Source: Phlyctochytrium arcticum
Lineage: Eukaryota; Chytridiomycota; Chytridiomycetes; Chytridiales; Chytridiaceae
Length of the DNA: 64,000 nucleotides
NCBI GenBank assembly: GCA_025602905.1
Contig: JAHLKI010000035.1
Coordinates: forward strand, 62,001-126,000
Direction of reading: 5' to 3'
Position 1 is the stretch's first letter. Every line of letters starts with the position of its first letter. Position numbers and translations under genes: made by a program. Below, in pieces: positions 1 to 10,229 of the stretch. The notes below the pieces were generated by a model, which worked only from the letters and a program-made list of their open reading frames with translations, was not told where the DNA came from and searched no databases.

Positions 1-1979
1 AGGCTCCAAAGGATTTTCTTCAGGACCCATCAGCATTCTCCAAAATCTTGTTCAGCGCGACAGTCACTAACTGGCCGGCGCATTCTCAGCAGCCGTACGG
101 TGCGGTCGTAGGCACTTTGGGGCAGATGGGGGAGATTGCCGTAGAAACGGCCGCGTTGTTGGTTGATGCTAATGTTACCTGGAATGAGTTCCCAGACAGT
201 GTTCTGGATTGCCTTCCGCCAACTCCTTGGAAAATTCCTGAGAGCGAATTGGCAAAACGACGAGATTTTAGAAATGAGCGGATATTTTCAATCGATCCCG
301 CTACTGCCCGTGATCTGGATGATGCGGTCTCTGTCAAACGCTTGCCTGACGGAAATTTCGAGGTTGGCGTGCATATTGCCGATGTTTCCTATTTTGTTGA
401 AGAACAGAATGCGCTCGACAAGGAGGCTGCCATGCGTGCAACAACCGTTTACCTGGTACAAAAAGTAATTCCTATGCTTCCGCGACTGTTGTGTGAAGAA
501 CTCTGCAGTTTGAACCCGGATGTTGAACGACTCGCCTTTTCCGTCACCTGGAAAATGGATGCACGCGCCCGGATCTTGGAAGCACCGTGGTTTGGCCGCT
601 CTGTCATCAAATCTTGCGCCAAACTGAGCTATGAACACGCACAGCGCTTTATCGAAGGCAAAGATTGGGAGGGCTTGCCAGACGTTGGCTTATCCAAGGG
701 AACAACGATTGAAGACATCAAGGAGGATACATTGCGACTCTACGAATTCAGCAAATTTCTGCGGGAGCGACGCTGCGAAGAGGGTGCCCTGTCCATGCAC
801 AATATCAAACTCTGGTTTTCCATTGATCCTTTGGGAAATCCCATGGAAACTGGAGTTTACGAGTTGAAGGATAGTAACCGATTGATTGAGGAGTTTATGT
901 TGTTGGCCAATATGGCGGTCGCACAGAAACTGGTCAGCGTTATGCCGCATGCTTCATTGTTACGGAACCACCCCCCACCTTTGAAGAAGGCCATTGAGGA
1001 GTTTGTAGTCTTTGCGGGCAAGATCGGGTATACTCTGGATGCGACTTCTTCTGGGTCTTTGCAGAAATCATTTGACGCAATCAAGAACCCGCTTCATCGA
1101 GAGGTTCTGAGGCAATTGTGTATCCGTCCCATGCAACGCGCCATGTACTTTTGTACTGGTTCTACGAGCATGGACAATTGGCGTCACTATGCCCTTGCCG
1201 TACCGGTCTACACCCACTTTACCTCTCCGATTCGACGATACTGTGATTTGGTCGTGCATCGCATGCTGCAAGCGGTACTGGACTTTGACGCGAGTGGAAA
1301 ATCTCTAGACGCCGCCAACACTCTTCCATTCAACCCAAAAGACATTGCGGCAGTAGCCACTCGTTGCAACGACTGTAAAGAAGCTAGTAAGATGGCCCAG
1401 GATGCAAGTCAAAACTTGTATCTTTGTGCATATCTGGCACGACTATGCAAGGCATTGGGAACTGTTAAGGACGGACTACTTGTCGACGCTGTCATCTGTA
1501 CCGTCGGGACTCGTGCCTATGACGTTTTGATCCCGGCTTACGGTATCGAATCTCGAGTCTGGTTGGAAGACAGTATTGAGACTGGCGAAGTTGTCGGATG
1601 TGAGGAAATTGCCAATATGGGAAATGCGGGTGCCGGACCAAGCGGGCTTCGCGTATTCTGGAAAAAGGACGGAGTGCCAGAAAAGGTTGTAGAGCCTGAA
1701 ACCGCTGTTTCGAGTCCCTCTCCGCGACCCCCTGGTACCCCTACCACCAAACGCCGCGTAGACCTGAAGACTGTGGAATCTCAAACTATTCGTCTATTTG
1801 ATCCCGTCGTTGTTCGGGTTGTTCCCATTTTAGACAAGTCTCCCCCGACATTCAAGGTGCATGCCGTCCGCCCGGGCACCCTCGCAACCGAGATTCCGAA
1901 CGGTATTTTGCGTGAAGCGTCCAAAGTCTCGACCGATGCCCTTGCGATGGGTTACGTGGATGTGGATGGTGCAGAGTAG
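1..1979 (+). CDS. Dis3L2/Ssd1-type RNB exoribonuclease, 5' truncated by window edge
   Basis: RNase II (RNB) family 3'-5' exoribonuclease of the Dis3L2/Ssd1 branch, expected to degrade cytoplasmic RNA without the exosome. The frame is open from base 3, and the first apparent initiator (48) is TTG, not ATG, so the gene starts upstream; the missing part would hold the cold-shock domains. The RNB catalytic motif IDPATARDLDDAV (about 291-329) keeps all four metal-binding aspartates, unlike the degenerate site of yeast Ssd1, so I infer activity. The signature THFTSPIRRYCDLVVHR lies near 1209-1260 and a C-terminal S1-like region follows (about 1480-1900). The C-terminal insert rich in P/S/T (about 1690-1760) looks unstructured. 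Stop TAG at 1977. No intron is needed within the window. Alternative: an Ssd1 orthologue that retained catalysis. Confidence 0.88.
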   Translation, partial: APKDFLQDPSAFSKILFSATVTNWPAHSQQPYGAVVGTLGQMGEIAVETAALLVDANVTWNEFPDSVLDCLPPTPWKIPESELAKRRDFRNERIFSIDPATARDLDDAVSVKRLPDGNFEVGVHIADVSYFVEEQNALDKEAAMRATTVYLVQKVIPMLPRLLCEELCSLNPDVERLAFSVTWKMDARARILEAPWFGRSVIKSCAKLSYEHAQRFIEGKDWEGLPDVGLSKGTTIEDIKEDTLRLYEFSKFLRERRCEEGALSMHNIKLWFSIDPLGNPMETGVYELKDSNRLIEEFMLLANMAVAQKLVSVMPHASLLRNHPPPLKKAIEEFVVFAGKIGYTLDATSSGSLQKSFDAIKNPLHREVLRQLCIRPMQRAMYFCTGSTSMDNWRHYALAVPVYTHFTSPIRRYCDLVVHRMLQAVLDFDASGKSLDAANTLPFNPKDIAAVATRCNDCKEASKMAQDASQNLYLCAYLARLCKALGTVKDGLLVDAVICTVGTRAYDVLIPAYGIESRVWLEDSIETGEVVGCEEIANMGNAGAGPSGLRVFWKKDGVPEKVVEPETAVSSPSPRPPGTPTTKRRVDLKTVESQTIRLFDPVVVRVVPILDKSPPTFKVHAVRPGTLATEIPNGILREASKVSTDALAMGYVDVDGAE

Positions 1980-2937
1980 GGAAGGAGGATTTGGTTTTGT
2001 ATTATTTGGCTATTCTTTTTGTGAACATATGATCTTGGTGTAGATGTGATGTAGATACCCTGCTTTATGTATAGTAGTAACATGTGTCCCTGTCCCTTTT
2101 TTCTTTGATCTTGACACTTTGGAAGTCGCCGATAAGAGTGACCATGTTGGGGTAATCGGCGGCAGAAACCGAAAATTAACCTCCGCTCAGATAAGCATCC
2201 ATAAACCTTCAGACGCTTAGATATGTCTCGGTAGCGTACTGGATTCCCGGAGAATATCCATTCTTATTGTTGTGCTCTGTATGATATCAAAAAAAAAGTT
2301 CTGACTTGAGAGTCGCAATCTCGCGGTCCAAATTCCCGACTCTGGAGTAAGTTCCCACGCGTTCGTCGCCTTGGGTGTTACAAAAGCGGAAAGAAACTGC
2401 ATAGCCCACGGGACGTGCAGACCGAACTAACGCACCAGGTATAGATGTACCGGCTTCCGCCAGGACTGACAAGGCGTGAGGCGGTTCATGTTTTTTTACA
2501 ACAACATTAAAACAACCAAGGCAAAGGGCCATTGTATCAAGATTGCATTGCAAGAGTGGTTCATAGATATAGTATTTGAATCAAGTATAGACAGAGTAGC
2601 AAAGTACAATACAAGAAAGAGAAGAGAGTTGCGAGTGGCCACCTTACACTTATTTCAAGACGCGTCTTCACTCACACCCGCCCACGTCCGGAAACCATCT
2701 TTACCGACCATTTGCCATTTGGTCCCCCACTTCCGGCCCTTTTGCCCCGTCATTAGACACATCCGCCTTCTGGTAGCAAATACACTGCCACCTCTGCACA
2801 GTGCAGCCGCTAGCTCCGTCCATTTACCTGCGCCAACGACAGTCCGGTACACCCACATGGGGACATCCAAAGAAACACGACCCCAAACACCAAAACATAC
2901 TCACTAGAGAGGCCTGATCCGCAAAGTCCAGATGATG

Positions 2938-3096
2938 CCGAGCCAAGTCCTTGATGAGAGTGCCAAAGTCCTTGATGAGAGAGCCGAGCCAAGTCTGATG
3001 ATGAAGCCGAGCCAAAGTCCTGATGATGAGAGAGAGACCAAGTCTTGATGAGAGAGAGGGAGAGAGAGAGAGCCGAGTCGAGTCCTGAGTGATGAA
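2938..3096. repeat. Degenerate tandem repeat, ~20-30 bp GAGCCGAG/CCAAGTCCTTGATGA unit
   Basis: Six or so imperfect copies of a unit built from GCCGAGCCAAGTC and CTTGATGAGAG, grading into a GAGAGAGA tract at about 3050-3080. Copies vary in length and have indels, as expected of an old minisatellite. No reading frame spans it convincingly. Confidence 0.7.
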
Positions 3097-3832
3097 AATG
3101 ATGGGGGGAGAGCAGAGCGACGGTGCCCTTTTATAGTTTTTGGGGCCCTTCCTCAGCCCCGTCGGAACTAGTGTCGGGGGAGTCGCATATGCTCCGTAGA
3201 CCCCATCAAAATGTGCCATTTGCTATGTGAAGAAGGTTTAGGTTTCAGGGATGCGTGTGTATCATCTGCTGTATCCAGCCCGGGCGGATATGGGATGATT
3301 GGAGCGGAAAAAAAAGAAGTCCCTGAAAGGACATGACCCCGGACAAAGGCCTCGTAAATGTGGTGGTCGTGACTGTGAGCTGGATGTACTCGAGTAAATG
3401 TGCCATCTGGACGTCCATGCCAATAATGGCAGACGGCGAGCCGAGTCCAGGAAGGAAATCCGAAAATGTCGAATATAGTGGTGTTGTGCTGAATGTCTGG
3501 GGCAAAATGTCTTGGGCATCAAAGAACAACGACGACGACCGAGTTCTGGCCGACGCGTCGGACGCGTTAAAACCAAATGTGCTATCCGTGCCCTGTCCCT
3601 GAATCCATGAAGGCCGCGCTCAGGCCGAGAACATTTCACTCAGCACGAAATCCTAGATCCATGCCATCCAACGGCAACCAGTACAATGTTTCTGGAAATG
3701 GCCAAAGCAGGTGCAATAGATCTGGAATGTAGTCCTGAAATGGAAAGTGTGATATGCTCCGAGTGGACGGGCAATATTCGCATGCTGCAGAAAGCAGCGC
3801 GGAAAAGTGCCGGTGGGTGGTGGTCGCCACGA

Positions 3833-3885
3833 GCAGCAGCGACGACAACGACGACAACGACGATGAGGACGGCGACGAGACAAAA
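3833..3885. repeat. GAC/AAC trinucleotide microsatellite
   Basis: Run of CGACGACAACGACGACAACG type triplets. It creates artificial Thr- or Asp-rich ORFs on both strands. A smaller patch of the same motif recurs at about 3998-4012. Confidence 0.7.
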
Positions 3886-4393
3886 GGCTACTATGCGTGC
3901 TCCAATATTATTCTTAGAGGAGGTCGCGTCGCAGCGGGCTGCTGCAAATCCAGCCAGCCAGGCCCCCCGACAGACTTGTCCAGAAATTGTACTTTCCGAC
4001 GACAACGACGACATACCACTTTGGGTCCTGCGAGAACGACCGGACACAGTCCATAGCAGAACGCAAATCGAGATCTATCGCAAGTCGGACTTTCCTATTG
4101 TCCAGCCAGGAGGAGTTACAGCCGGCCCGGGACACCGTGTGAAGCAAACCAGAGGAGAACGAAGAAGAGTCTCTTACAACCGCGAATCCGGTCTTACTGT
4201 GATAGATGACCAGAGTGAAAGTGTAAATGGTCATCCAAGGCCCCTTATTCCAGAGCGCAAAATGGGGCTCTGTGAATATTCTCATCAAGACCGACGAATT
4301 TTGCCCACTTCACCGCCCATAAATTCTTCATCGAATTCAAACACCAAATTAACAGCTGTCCATTTTCCCAGAGTCAAAAACTTCCACCGGCCT

Positions 4394-4621
4394 TCCTACT
4401 ATATCCTGGAAGAAATTGAACTGATCATCTCCCACCGGGAGCCAGATTCTCCGCACATTCGTTGATGTTCACCTTACCCACTATATCCTGAAAGAGTTTG
4501 AGCCACATTCTCCACACATCCGTTGATCTTTACCATGCCCATCGTATCCTGGAAGAATTCGAGCTAGTCATCTCGCGCGACCCGGGACCAGATTCTCCAC
4601 ACATTCGATAATCTTCACCTT
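4394..4621. repeat. Three diverged tandem copies of a 60-85 bp unit
   Basis: Units begin at about 4394, 4475 and 4536. Each contains a TATCCTGGAAGAATT-like core, then CCAGATTCTCCACACATTCG, then a TGATCTTCACC-like tail. The middle copy lacks about 20 bp present in the outer two. Similarity is clear by eye but far from identity, so the array is old. Confidence 0.7.
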
Positions 4622-5308
4622 TACCATCAAAGTGCCAGATTGCGGGGCGCGCACCACAGACCTCAGCAATAAACATCCTTCAACACACGTTGTCGCCCTT
4701 TGGCATTAGCAGCGAGAGCGACATCCACGAAACAGATCATCCACTTACCTGATTGCTCGCCCCCATAGATATTCGCATGGCATCTTACATTGCACGACCG
4801 GACGCGTGAAACTCAACTACAAAGGTAGATCAGGCACCAAAAGTTATTCAAGTTCAATATTGTCCAGAGCCGGTACTCTGTCATTCTCTTGGTGCATCAC
4901 ATTCAGTATTCAAGCGTGGACGTACGTTGCCGTAAGGCGACAAAACCACAAGTTCTTGGCTTGGTCCAGTCTGCATGCTCTCTACGCACACTTGTTTGCA
5001 TTTCAAGTGTGCTCTGTTTCTGGGAGAGTCGCGTTCGCCTACTATCTTCTCAGCCTCTAGACAAGAGTCGAGGTACAACCCATGTTCTGTTGTATAGATG
5101 TTTAAATGGACCGATTATACACATGCGAAGAACGATAGTACCTACTGCATGGGCGTGGTATTTGAATTACTGAGAGTATGTGAGCATGAAAATATTACAA
5201 TGTCAACCAGTTGGCCATACCGCAAACTGTCAAGAGGGAATTTTAAATCAAGAAAGTAATAGGGAGGATTGAAGAAAGAAAGAAGAAATCCCCCTCAAGG
5301 ACTTGATA

Positions 5309-6187
5309 TCCGCGCCAGAATTGACCCTCAAAAAAGATCGGAGAAATAAATGTCCAAACATCGCGAGTGTCTTACGTGAGAAAATCCCCGCCGTTCCTCG
5401 CGTTAAAAAGCGATGGCATGATGGGCAAACTCATCGGTATGACCACGATAAAGTGTATGAATGGTCCCTTCTGTGACAAAATCTCCTGTCAATCATTCAT
5501 GACAGTTCATTATGGCACGGGATTGGCATCCACATCCAAAATGCTGCGTCTCCTGAAAATAGGATTTTGTAAAGATACCATCCATTACCGACCATCGGCT
5601 TTCTAAAGCGGGAGGCCCGGGAAGATTATCTTTCTCTTATACTTAATGCATTTGCCAAATTTTTGGGACAAGTTTTTTCAAAAAATTCTTTGTTCTGACT
5701 GGAAACCTGGCTGTTGGGAGTGCACGTTATTTCCATTTGGGTTTTCTTCCAAGTTCGAGACTAGCAATCACCGGGATACGCCCGACAGTAGCTCTCCAAA
5801 TCATTACCTTCATCAAGAATATGACCCACTGACCGTATTGGCTTCCTTGCAACTCTTGCCATTGATTGGAATATACAAACGCAGATTCATCTGCATGGTG
5901 CTGGCTTTGCTCTGCCGGAGCGCTTGACCAATTGCAGATCTTCCTGAGATATATCAAAGGCATTTACCGTGAGCGATGTTGTTGATGTGGACTGATACGA
6001 GACTGGACATTCGGGGAGCTAAGGAAGGTGACTATATTAACGGTGGGGCGTGATCTTTGCGATGAGAGGATTCGTATTGCCGGTTGGAGCGGTCCAAGTT
6101 GGTCCAAGTTGCTTCATTTTGGTGCCGTTGCTTGGACTATTTCATCTCAACTGCTCGTCTGTGAGATCCCGGCCGTGGCATCGGCGA
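5309..6187 (+). repeat. Dispersed ~0.9 kb repeat, copy 1 (decayed mobile element or gene fragment)
   Basis: Closely similar, in the same orientation, to 9329-10228, from GCGCCAGAATTGACCCTCAA at the left edge to CCGTGGCATCGGCGA at the right edge; sequence diverges sharply outside. Differences are mostly point changes plus short indels (copy 2 has about 15 bp extra around 9960-9980). Traces of a former protein survive: a frame reading IPAVPRVKKRWHDGQTHRYD then KVYEWSL, followed after a stop by FLKREAREDYLSLILNAF. I do not recognise the protein. Several in-frame stops and frame changes are shared by both copies, so the element was already dead, or never coding in this form, when it duplicated. 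Confidence 0.8.
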
Positions 6188-7461
6188 AGCAGGGGCGTGG
6201 GAAACAAGTTTGTGGATGTCATTGTCGTTTTCTGCGTTGTTCATTGGGGACGCGGGATTATTTTGCACGCGTGAGGTATATTCGTCGAGCGACGGTTCTG
6301 TGGTGTCCGGTGCGTGAGCAAAAGGTGAGGGTTTTTTTCGCAGATGTCGTTCGTTCGTTCGCACGGTAGTCAAGTTGTGGTGATCCAAATGCAGCTTGAT
6401 CTCTGAAAGTGCGAGAGTTGTGAGGGGACCTGAACCAGCAAGCTTTTCGCAGCTCCCAACAACCGTATCTTTGTCCTGTTTGCAGCTGTCGGTTTCGGAT
6501 CTAGGGCCTTCGTTGCTCGATCGTATGCCACCCCCCGTGGCTACTAGCTGCTGTTCTAGTCGTAAGTATTGTCGTTATGTGCTGCAGTCGGGGTCTTTTG
6601 GGGTCTGCTCCTGCAGCTGCGCTGCTAATGACAAAGATCCAAAGCCCCTTTTTGGGTCTTAAACGGACGGCAATCGAAAGACGGCCTTTGACAAGTATTT
6701 CCAGCGCGACCCGCTAGACGAAATCTACGGCAGGGTCGTTGTTGTGAGCTGGTGAGGCAAAGACTTGAGGCTGCACCACCGAGGAAGACTTGGACACTGA
6801 GAACACGGAACAACAAGCGCGGAAGCGACTTTGACAAGCACGACGACGACGGCAACGTACAACAACAGCTTCGCACCGTCATGAAACGAGTGGAACCCTT
6901 GAACAGACAGCTTTCACGTCTTCTCGGCCCTTTCCAGCATTAAATCGTCCACTAAACCATGCATGGCTCTGCCCACCACACCTGCCAACAAGTCACCGCA
7001 ACGATGACCAAGTGTCCGAATTGGTTAGGATCCACGAGCAGACTTCCCATACCAGCCTCCACTCTGAAAATTCTTGGGATGCACCCTGGGATGCAAAGTC
7101 ATGATGCTTTTGACCCAACATACACGCGTTTCGTGGTGACAGGCTAATTTTGCTAATTTTGGCCTCAACCATCTGCTGCGCTTGGGACAAAAAGAGGGCT
7201 GACACAAGCATCCCTCGCCGGGGTATAAAACGAATCGCTCGTCCCGATTCCCCTACCCTTCTTTTCTTCATGGCGATTCCTCTTCGGAGGTGAAAAGGTC
7301 TGCCGCGGGCGAATAGTAAAATGGCCGGAGCTCGCGGCTATACTGGCTGTCCCCCCTGTATACTGGACCTTCACGTAGCTCGCTCTGCTTTGGGACCAGG
7401 TGGACAGCCGGAGGGCCTTGGTTTGTATATCTTCCGAACTAGTAGTCTTGCCTGGTACTAA
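6188..7461. other. Intergenic, nothing recognised
   Basis: Short overlapping ORFs on both strands, none with a known motif. Starts at the right edge of dispersed repeat copy 1. Bases near 7300-7461 presumably include the promoter of the truncated membrane-protein gene downstream. Confidence 0.5.
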
Positions 7462-8205
7462 ATGCCAAATATAGGTCACTCGGCAGGGTTTGCAGCACTC
7501 GCTACCTTATCCTCGTCACTTCCCACCAATATCGCCTCCGCTCTCCATCTCCCGACGTCCCAATCACCTACCACAACGCGCCGCAATATTACTCCCATAT
7601 ATCAAGCCGCCACCAGCGGCCCAGTCCTTTTTCGTCCACCAAGGGCGCGCGCATCTTGGTCACTCGGTCTGTCACTCGCGGTTTTCTTGCTTAATGTGGC
7701 AGAGGTGCTATGGTGGTGGGCTGGGTCAAATGGCCCAGATAAAGGCAGAGTGGAGCCAGCGCTAGTTGTACTCGTGGCTCTCGTGTGCCCAGCGCTTCTC
7801 ATTCAGGTCAGTTCTCCTTTTTGCCCTGCTGAGGCACGCGTATGAAGTCTAAGTGAAATCACTAGGCCTACCGTAACTTTCAAATCGCCCAATTCTCCGC
7901 CCGTCGGCCACCTCCAAGCAACGCGCAAATACAACCGGCGGACCTTATTTCTGCCGTGCCAGCCCCATTCCCGCCCCTCCTCTCCTCTGTTCTGACTGTC
8001 CACGCCCTTCTCACTCTCCTGCAGATTGTTCATGCCGCATTGACGCGTTCAAAACCTGCCCCTCCCATCCCCGGCCGATCCCCAATACAGCATCTGGCTG
8101 CGTGGTTTGGCGAGTGGACTGCAGAATCGTTTCCGGTCATTGTCATTACAGCTATCTATATTTTGGCGGTCGTGGGAAAGTTGAGCGCGATGACGATAGA
8201 TGGAT
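7462..8205 (+). pseudogene. 5' fragment of a multi-TM membrane protein gene (ABCC/MRP TMD0-like?)
   Basis: Two exons join in frame: 7462-7806 (ending CAG) and 7866 onward (GCCTACCG), with a GTCAGT...CACTAG intron of 59 nt. The protein has about four hydrophobic segments: WSLGLSLAVFLLNVAEVLWWW, VEPALVVLVALVCPALLI, LLSSVLTVHALLTLLQIVHA and FPVIVITAIYILAVVGKLSA. The pattern resembles the N-terminal TMD0 of fungal ABCC transporters, but no diagnostic motif is present, so that is a guess. Homology to a membrane protein stops around 8200, where the DNA switches frame into the Fanzor fragment. No transporter NBD or later TM domain follows in the window. I infer a gene broken by insertion or rearrangement. 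Confidence 0.5.
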
Positions 8206-9292
8206 GGATCACCAATGCTAGACCTGTGGGGGAACGTCTTCCGAACCAAGAGCAAGGCGTTCCGGCCGCGCAAGGGATACCATTTCGCTGGTCGGGTGGT
8301 AGCGGATTGCACGTCGGTGACGATTTACTTTGAGCCGGACGAGTACGACGCAAAAGGCAGGCCGACCAAGTTGAAAAAGAAGAAAAGAAAACGGATGCCG
8401 AAGGGAGGGGAAGAAGCCGCCGCCAAATCATCCGAGTTGTACTTCCAAAACAACCTTGCTCGCATCTCCGACAAATCCAACTACGTGGTCGCCGACCCCA
8501 ACAAACGCGATCTGCTCTACTGCCTGGATTCGAAGGGGAACAAGCTGCGATACACAAGTATGCAGCGACGATCGGAAACCAGGACCAAGAAGTATACGCA
8601 AATCGTGGAACAACAACGAGTCGAAAGTGGTGTTGCTGCGTGGCATTCGATGCTACCGACTCACAAGACGATGCGCCTCGACAACTTTGAGACGTACTTG
8701 GAAGCGCGCAACATCCTCGTCCCAAAGATCCAAGAGTTCTACGATTTGCCAATGCACAACAAGTTCAAGTTCAACCGATACGTCAACACCCAACGAAGCG
8801 AGCAGCGGTTCATCAACAAGTTCCGGGACAAGTTTGGGGCAGACGCTGTGCTGATTTTGGGAGACTGGAGCGATGCCGGCCACACCATGCGTTAATCAGA
8901 CATCATCCAAAACGGTTGGATGGCGCAAAACATTCAAACAACACAAGCTCGATTGTTTCCTGATCGACGAATTCCGGACCTCGAAGCTCTGCGCCAAATG
9001 CGAAGAGGTCGTTCACCCGATTCTGTGCCGACAAAGCCCGCGGCCATGGATCAAGAAAAGGACAGCAATGTGGGGCTCTGGAGGGGAAACGTGGAGGGTA
9101 GTGCAAGGCTTGCTGTGTTGTCAAAACACCAATTGTAGTCAGCAAGGTTACACCATCTTGAACCGCGACAACCTGAGCGTTCACAATATGCTGAAAATCG
9201 TTGCCGCGGCGTTGACAACTGCGCAACGACCGCCCAACTATTATTGCCGCAAAACTCTTCCTGACCAGTCTGCGCTGGTCATACCCATATGA
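8200..9292 (+). pseudogene. Fanzor (eukaryotic TnpB-like RNA-guided nuclease), N-truncated and frameshifted
   Basis: C-terminal half of a Fanzor, the eukaryotic relative of TnpB/OrfB of IS605-type elements. Frame 1 (8200-8895) has the pre-RuvC block FRPRKGYHFAGRVVADCTSV, a basic NLS-like stretch KLKKKKRKR, RuvC-I VVADPNKRDLLYC (Asp99 of this frame), and ends just after GDWS. Frame 2 (from about 8890 to 9292) continues with IDEFRTSKLC (catalytic Glu), a zinc-ribbon of CAKC then CCQNTNC, and RuvC-III NRDNLSVHNML (catalytic Asp). All three acidic residues are retained. Two lesions: a +1 frame change near 8893 (TAA), and loss of the N-terminal ~250-300 residues normally found in Fanzors, replaced upstream by membrane-protein coding sequence in another frame. 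Downstream, a dispersed repeat begins 37 bp after the stop, so the 3' guide-RNA (omega-RNA) region seems lost or cut short. Confidence 0.88.
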
Positions 9293-9328
9293 TAGTTTTA
9301 GTTTTAGTTATATAAACCTTTTTCTATA

Positions 9329-10228
9329 CGCGCCAGATTTGACCCTCAAACAGATCGGAGAAATAAATTGTCCAAACATTGCGAGTATCTTACGTGAGAA
9401 AATCCCCGCCATTCCTCGCGTTAAAAAGCGATGGCATGATGGGCAAACTCATCGGTATGACCACGATAAAGTGTATGAATGGTCCCTTCTATTGCAAAAT
9501 CTCCTGGCAATCATTCATGACAGTTCATTATGGCATGGGATTGGCATCCACATCCAAAAATGCTGCGTCTCCTGAAAATAGGATTTTGTAAAGATACCAT
9601 CCATTACTGACCATCGGCTTTCTAAAGCGGGAGGCCCGGGAGGATTATCTTTCTCTTATACTTAATGCATTTGTCAAATTTTTGGGACAAGTTTTTTAAA
9701 ACAGTTCTTTGTTCTGACTGGAAACCTGGCTGTTGGGAGTGCACGTTATTTCCATCTGGGGGTTTCTTCCAAGTTCGAGACTAGCAATTACTCTGATACG
9801 CCCACGGGAATCTCTCCAAATCATACCTTCATCAAGAATATGACCCCCTGACCGCATTGGCTTCCTTGCAACTCTTGCCATTGATTGGAATATACAAACG
9901 CGAACTCATCCAACATCTTTGCTTGGAGTTGGTTTTTGCTCTACCGGAGTGCTTGCCCAATTGTAGATTTTGCAGTGGTCTTCCTGAGATATATCAAAGG
10001 CATTTACCGCGAGCGATGTTGTTGATGTGGACTGATACGAGACTGGACATTCGGGGTGCTAAGGAAGGTGACTATATTAACGGTGGGGCGTGATCTTTGC
10101 GATGAGAGGATTCGTATTGCCGGTTGGAGCGGTCCAAGTTGGTCCAAGTTGCTTCATTTTGGTGCCGTTGCTTTGACTATTTCATCTCAACTGCTCGTCT
10201 GTGAGATCCCGGCCGTGGCATCGGCGAC
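9329..10228 (+). repeat. Dispersed ~0.9 kb repeat, copy 2
   Basis: Direct-orientation copy of 5309-6187. It begins at GCGCCAGATTTGACCCTCAA, 37 bp past the Fanzor stop, and ends at CCGTGGCATCGGCGA, where a different tandem duplication takes over. This copy has an additional A at about 9559 that changes frame relative to copy 1, and a longer version of the segment around 9905-9980. Together with copy 1 it brackets the membrane-gene fragment and the Fanzor. No clear terminal inverted repeats or target-site duplication could be picked out by eye. Confidence 0.8.
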
Positions 10229-10229
10229 G

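Larger units (their letters stand above)
1980..5308. other. Gene-poor region with simple and degenerate repeats
   Basis: No ORF here has a recognisable domain, and those present run through low-complexity DNA. A minus-strand frame at 2287-2553 and a plus-strand frame at 3686-4465 are the longest; neither has a convincing start context, splice-extended partner or conserved motif. The stretch holds three repeat tracts listed separately (2938-3096, 3833-3885, 4394-4621). Bases 1980-2300 are AT-rich and probably hold the 3' UTR and terminator of the RNB gene. Confidence 0.6.

Noticed and set aside
2287..2553. Minus-strand ORF ending NLDREIATLKSELFF
   Set aside because: The coiled-coil-like tail looked like a last exon, but no upstream exon or family could be found.
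3686..4465. 259-codon + strand ORF
   Set aside because: Runs through a GAC/AAC microsatellite and into a tandem repeat, and shows no motif. Considered chance.
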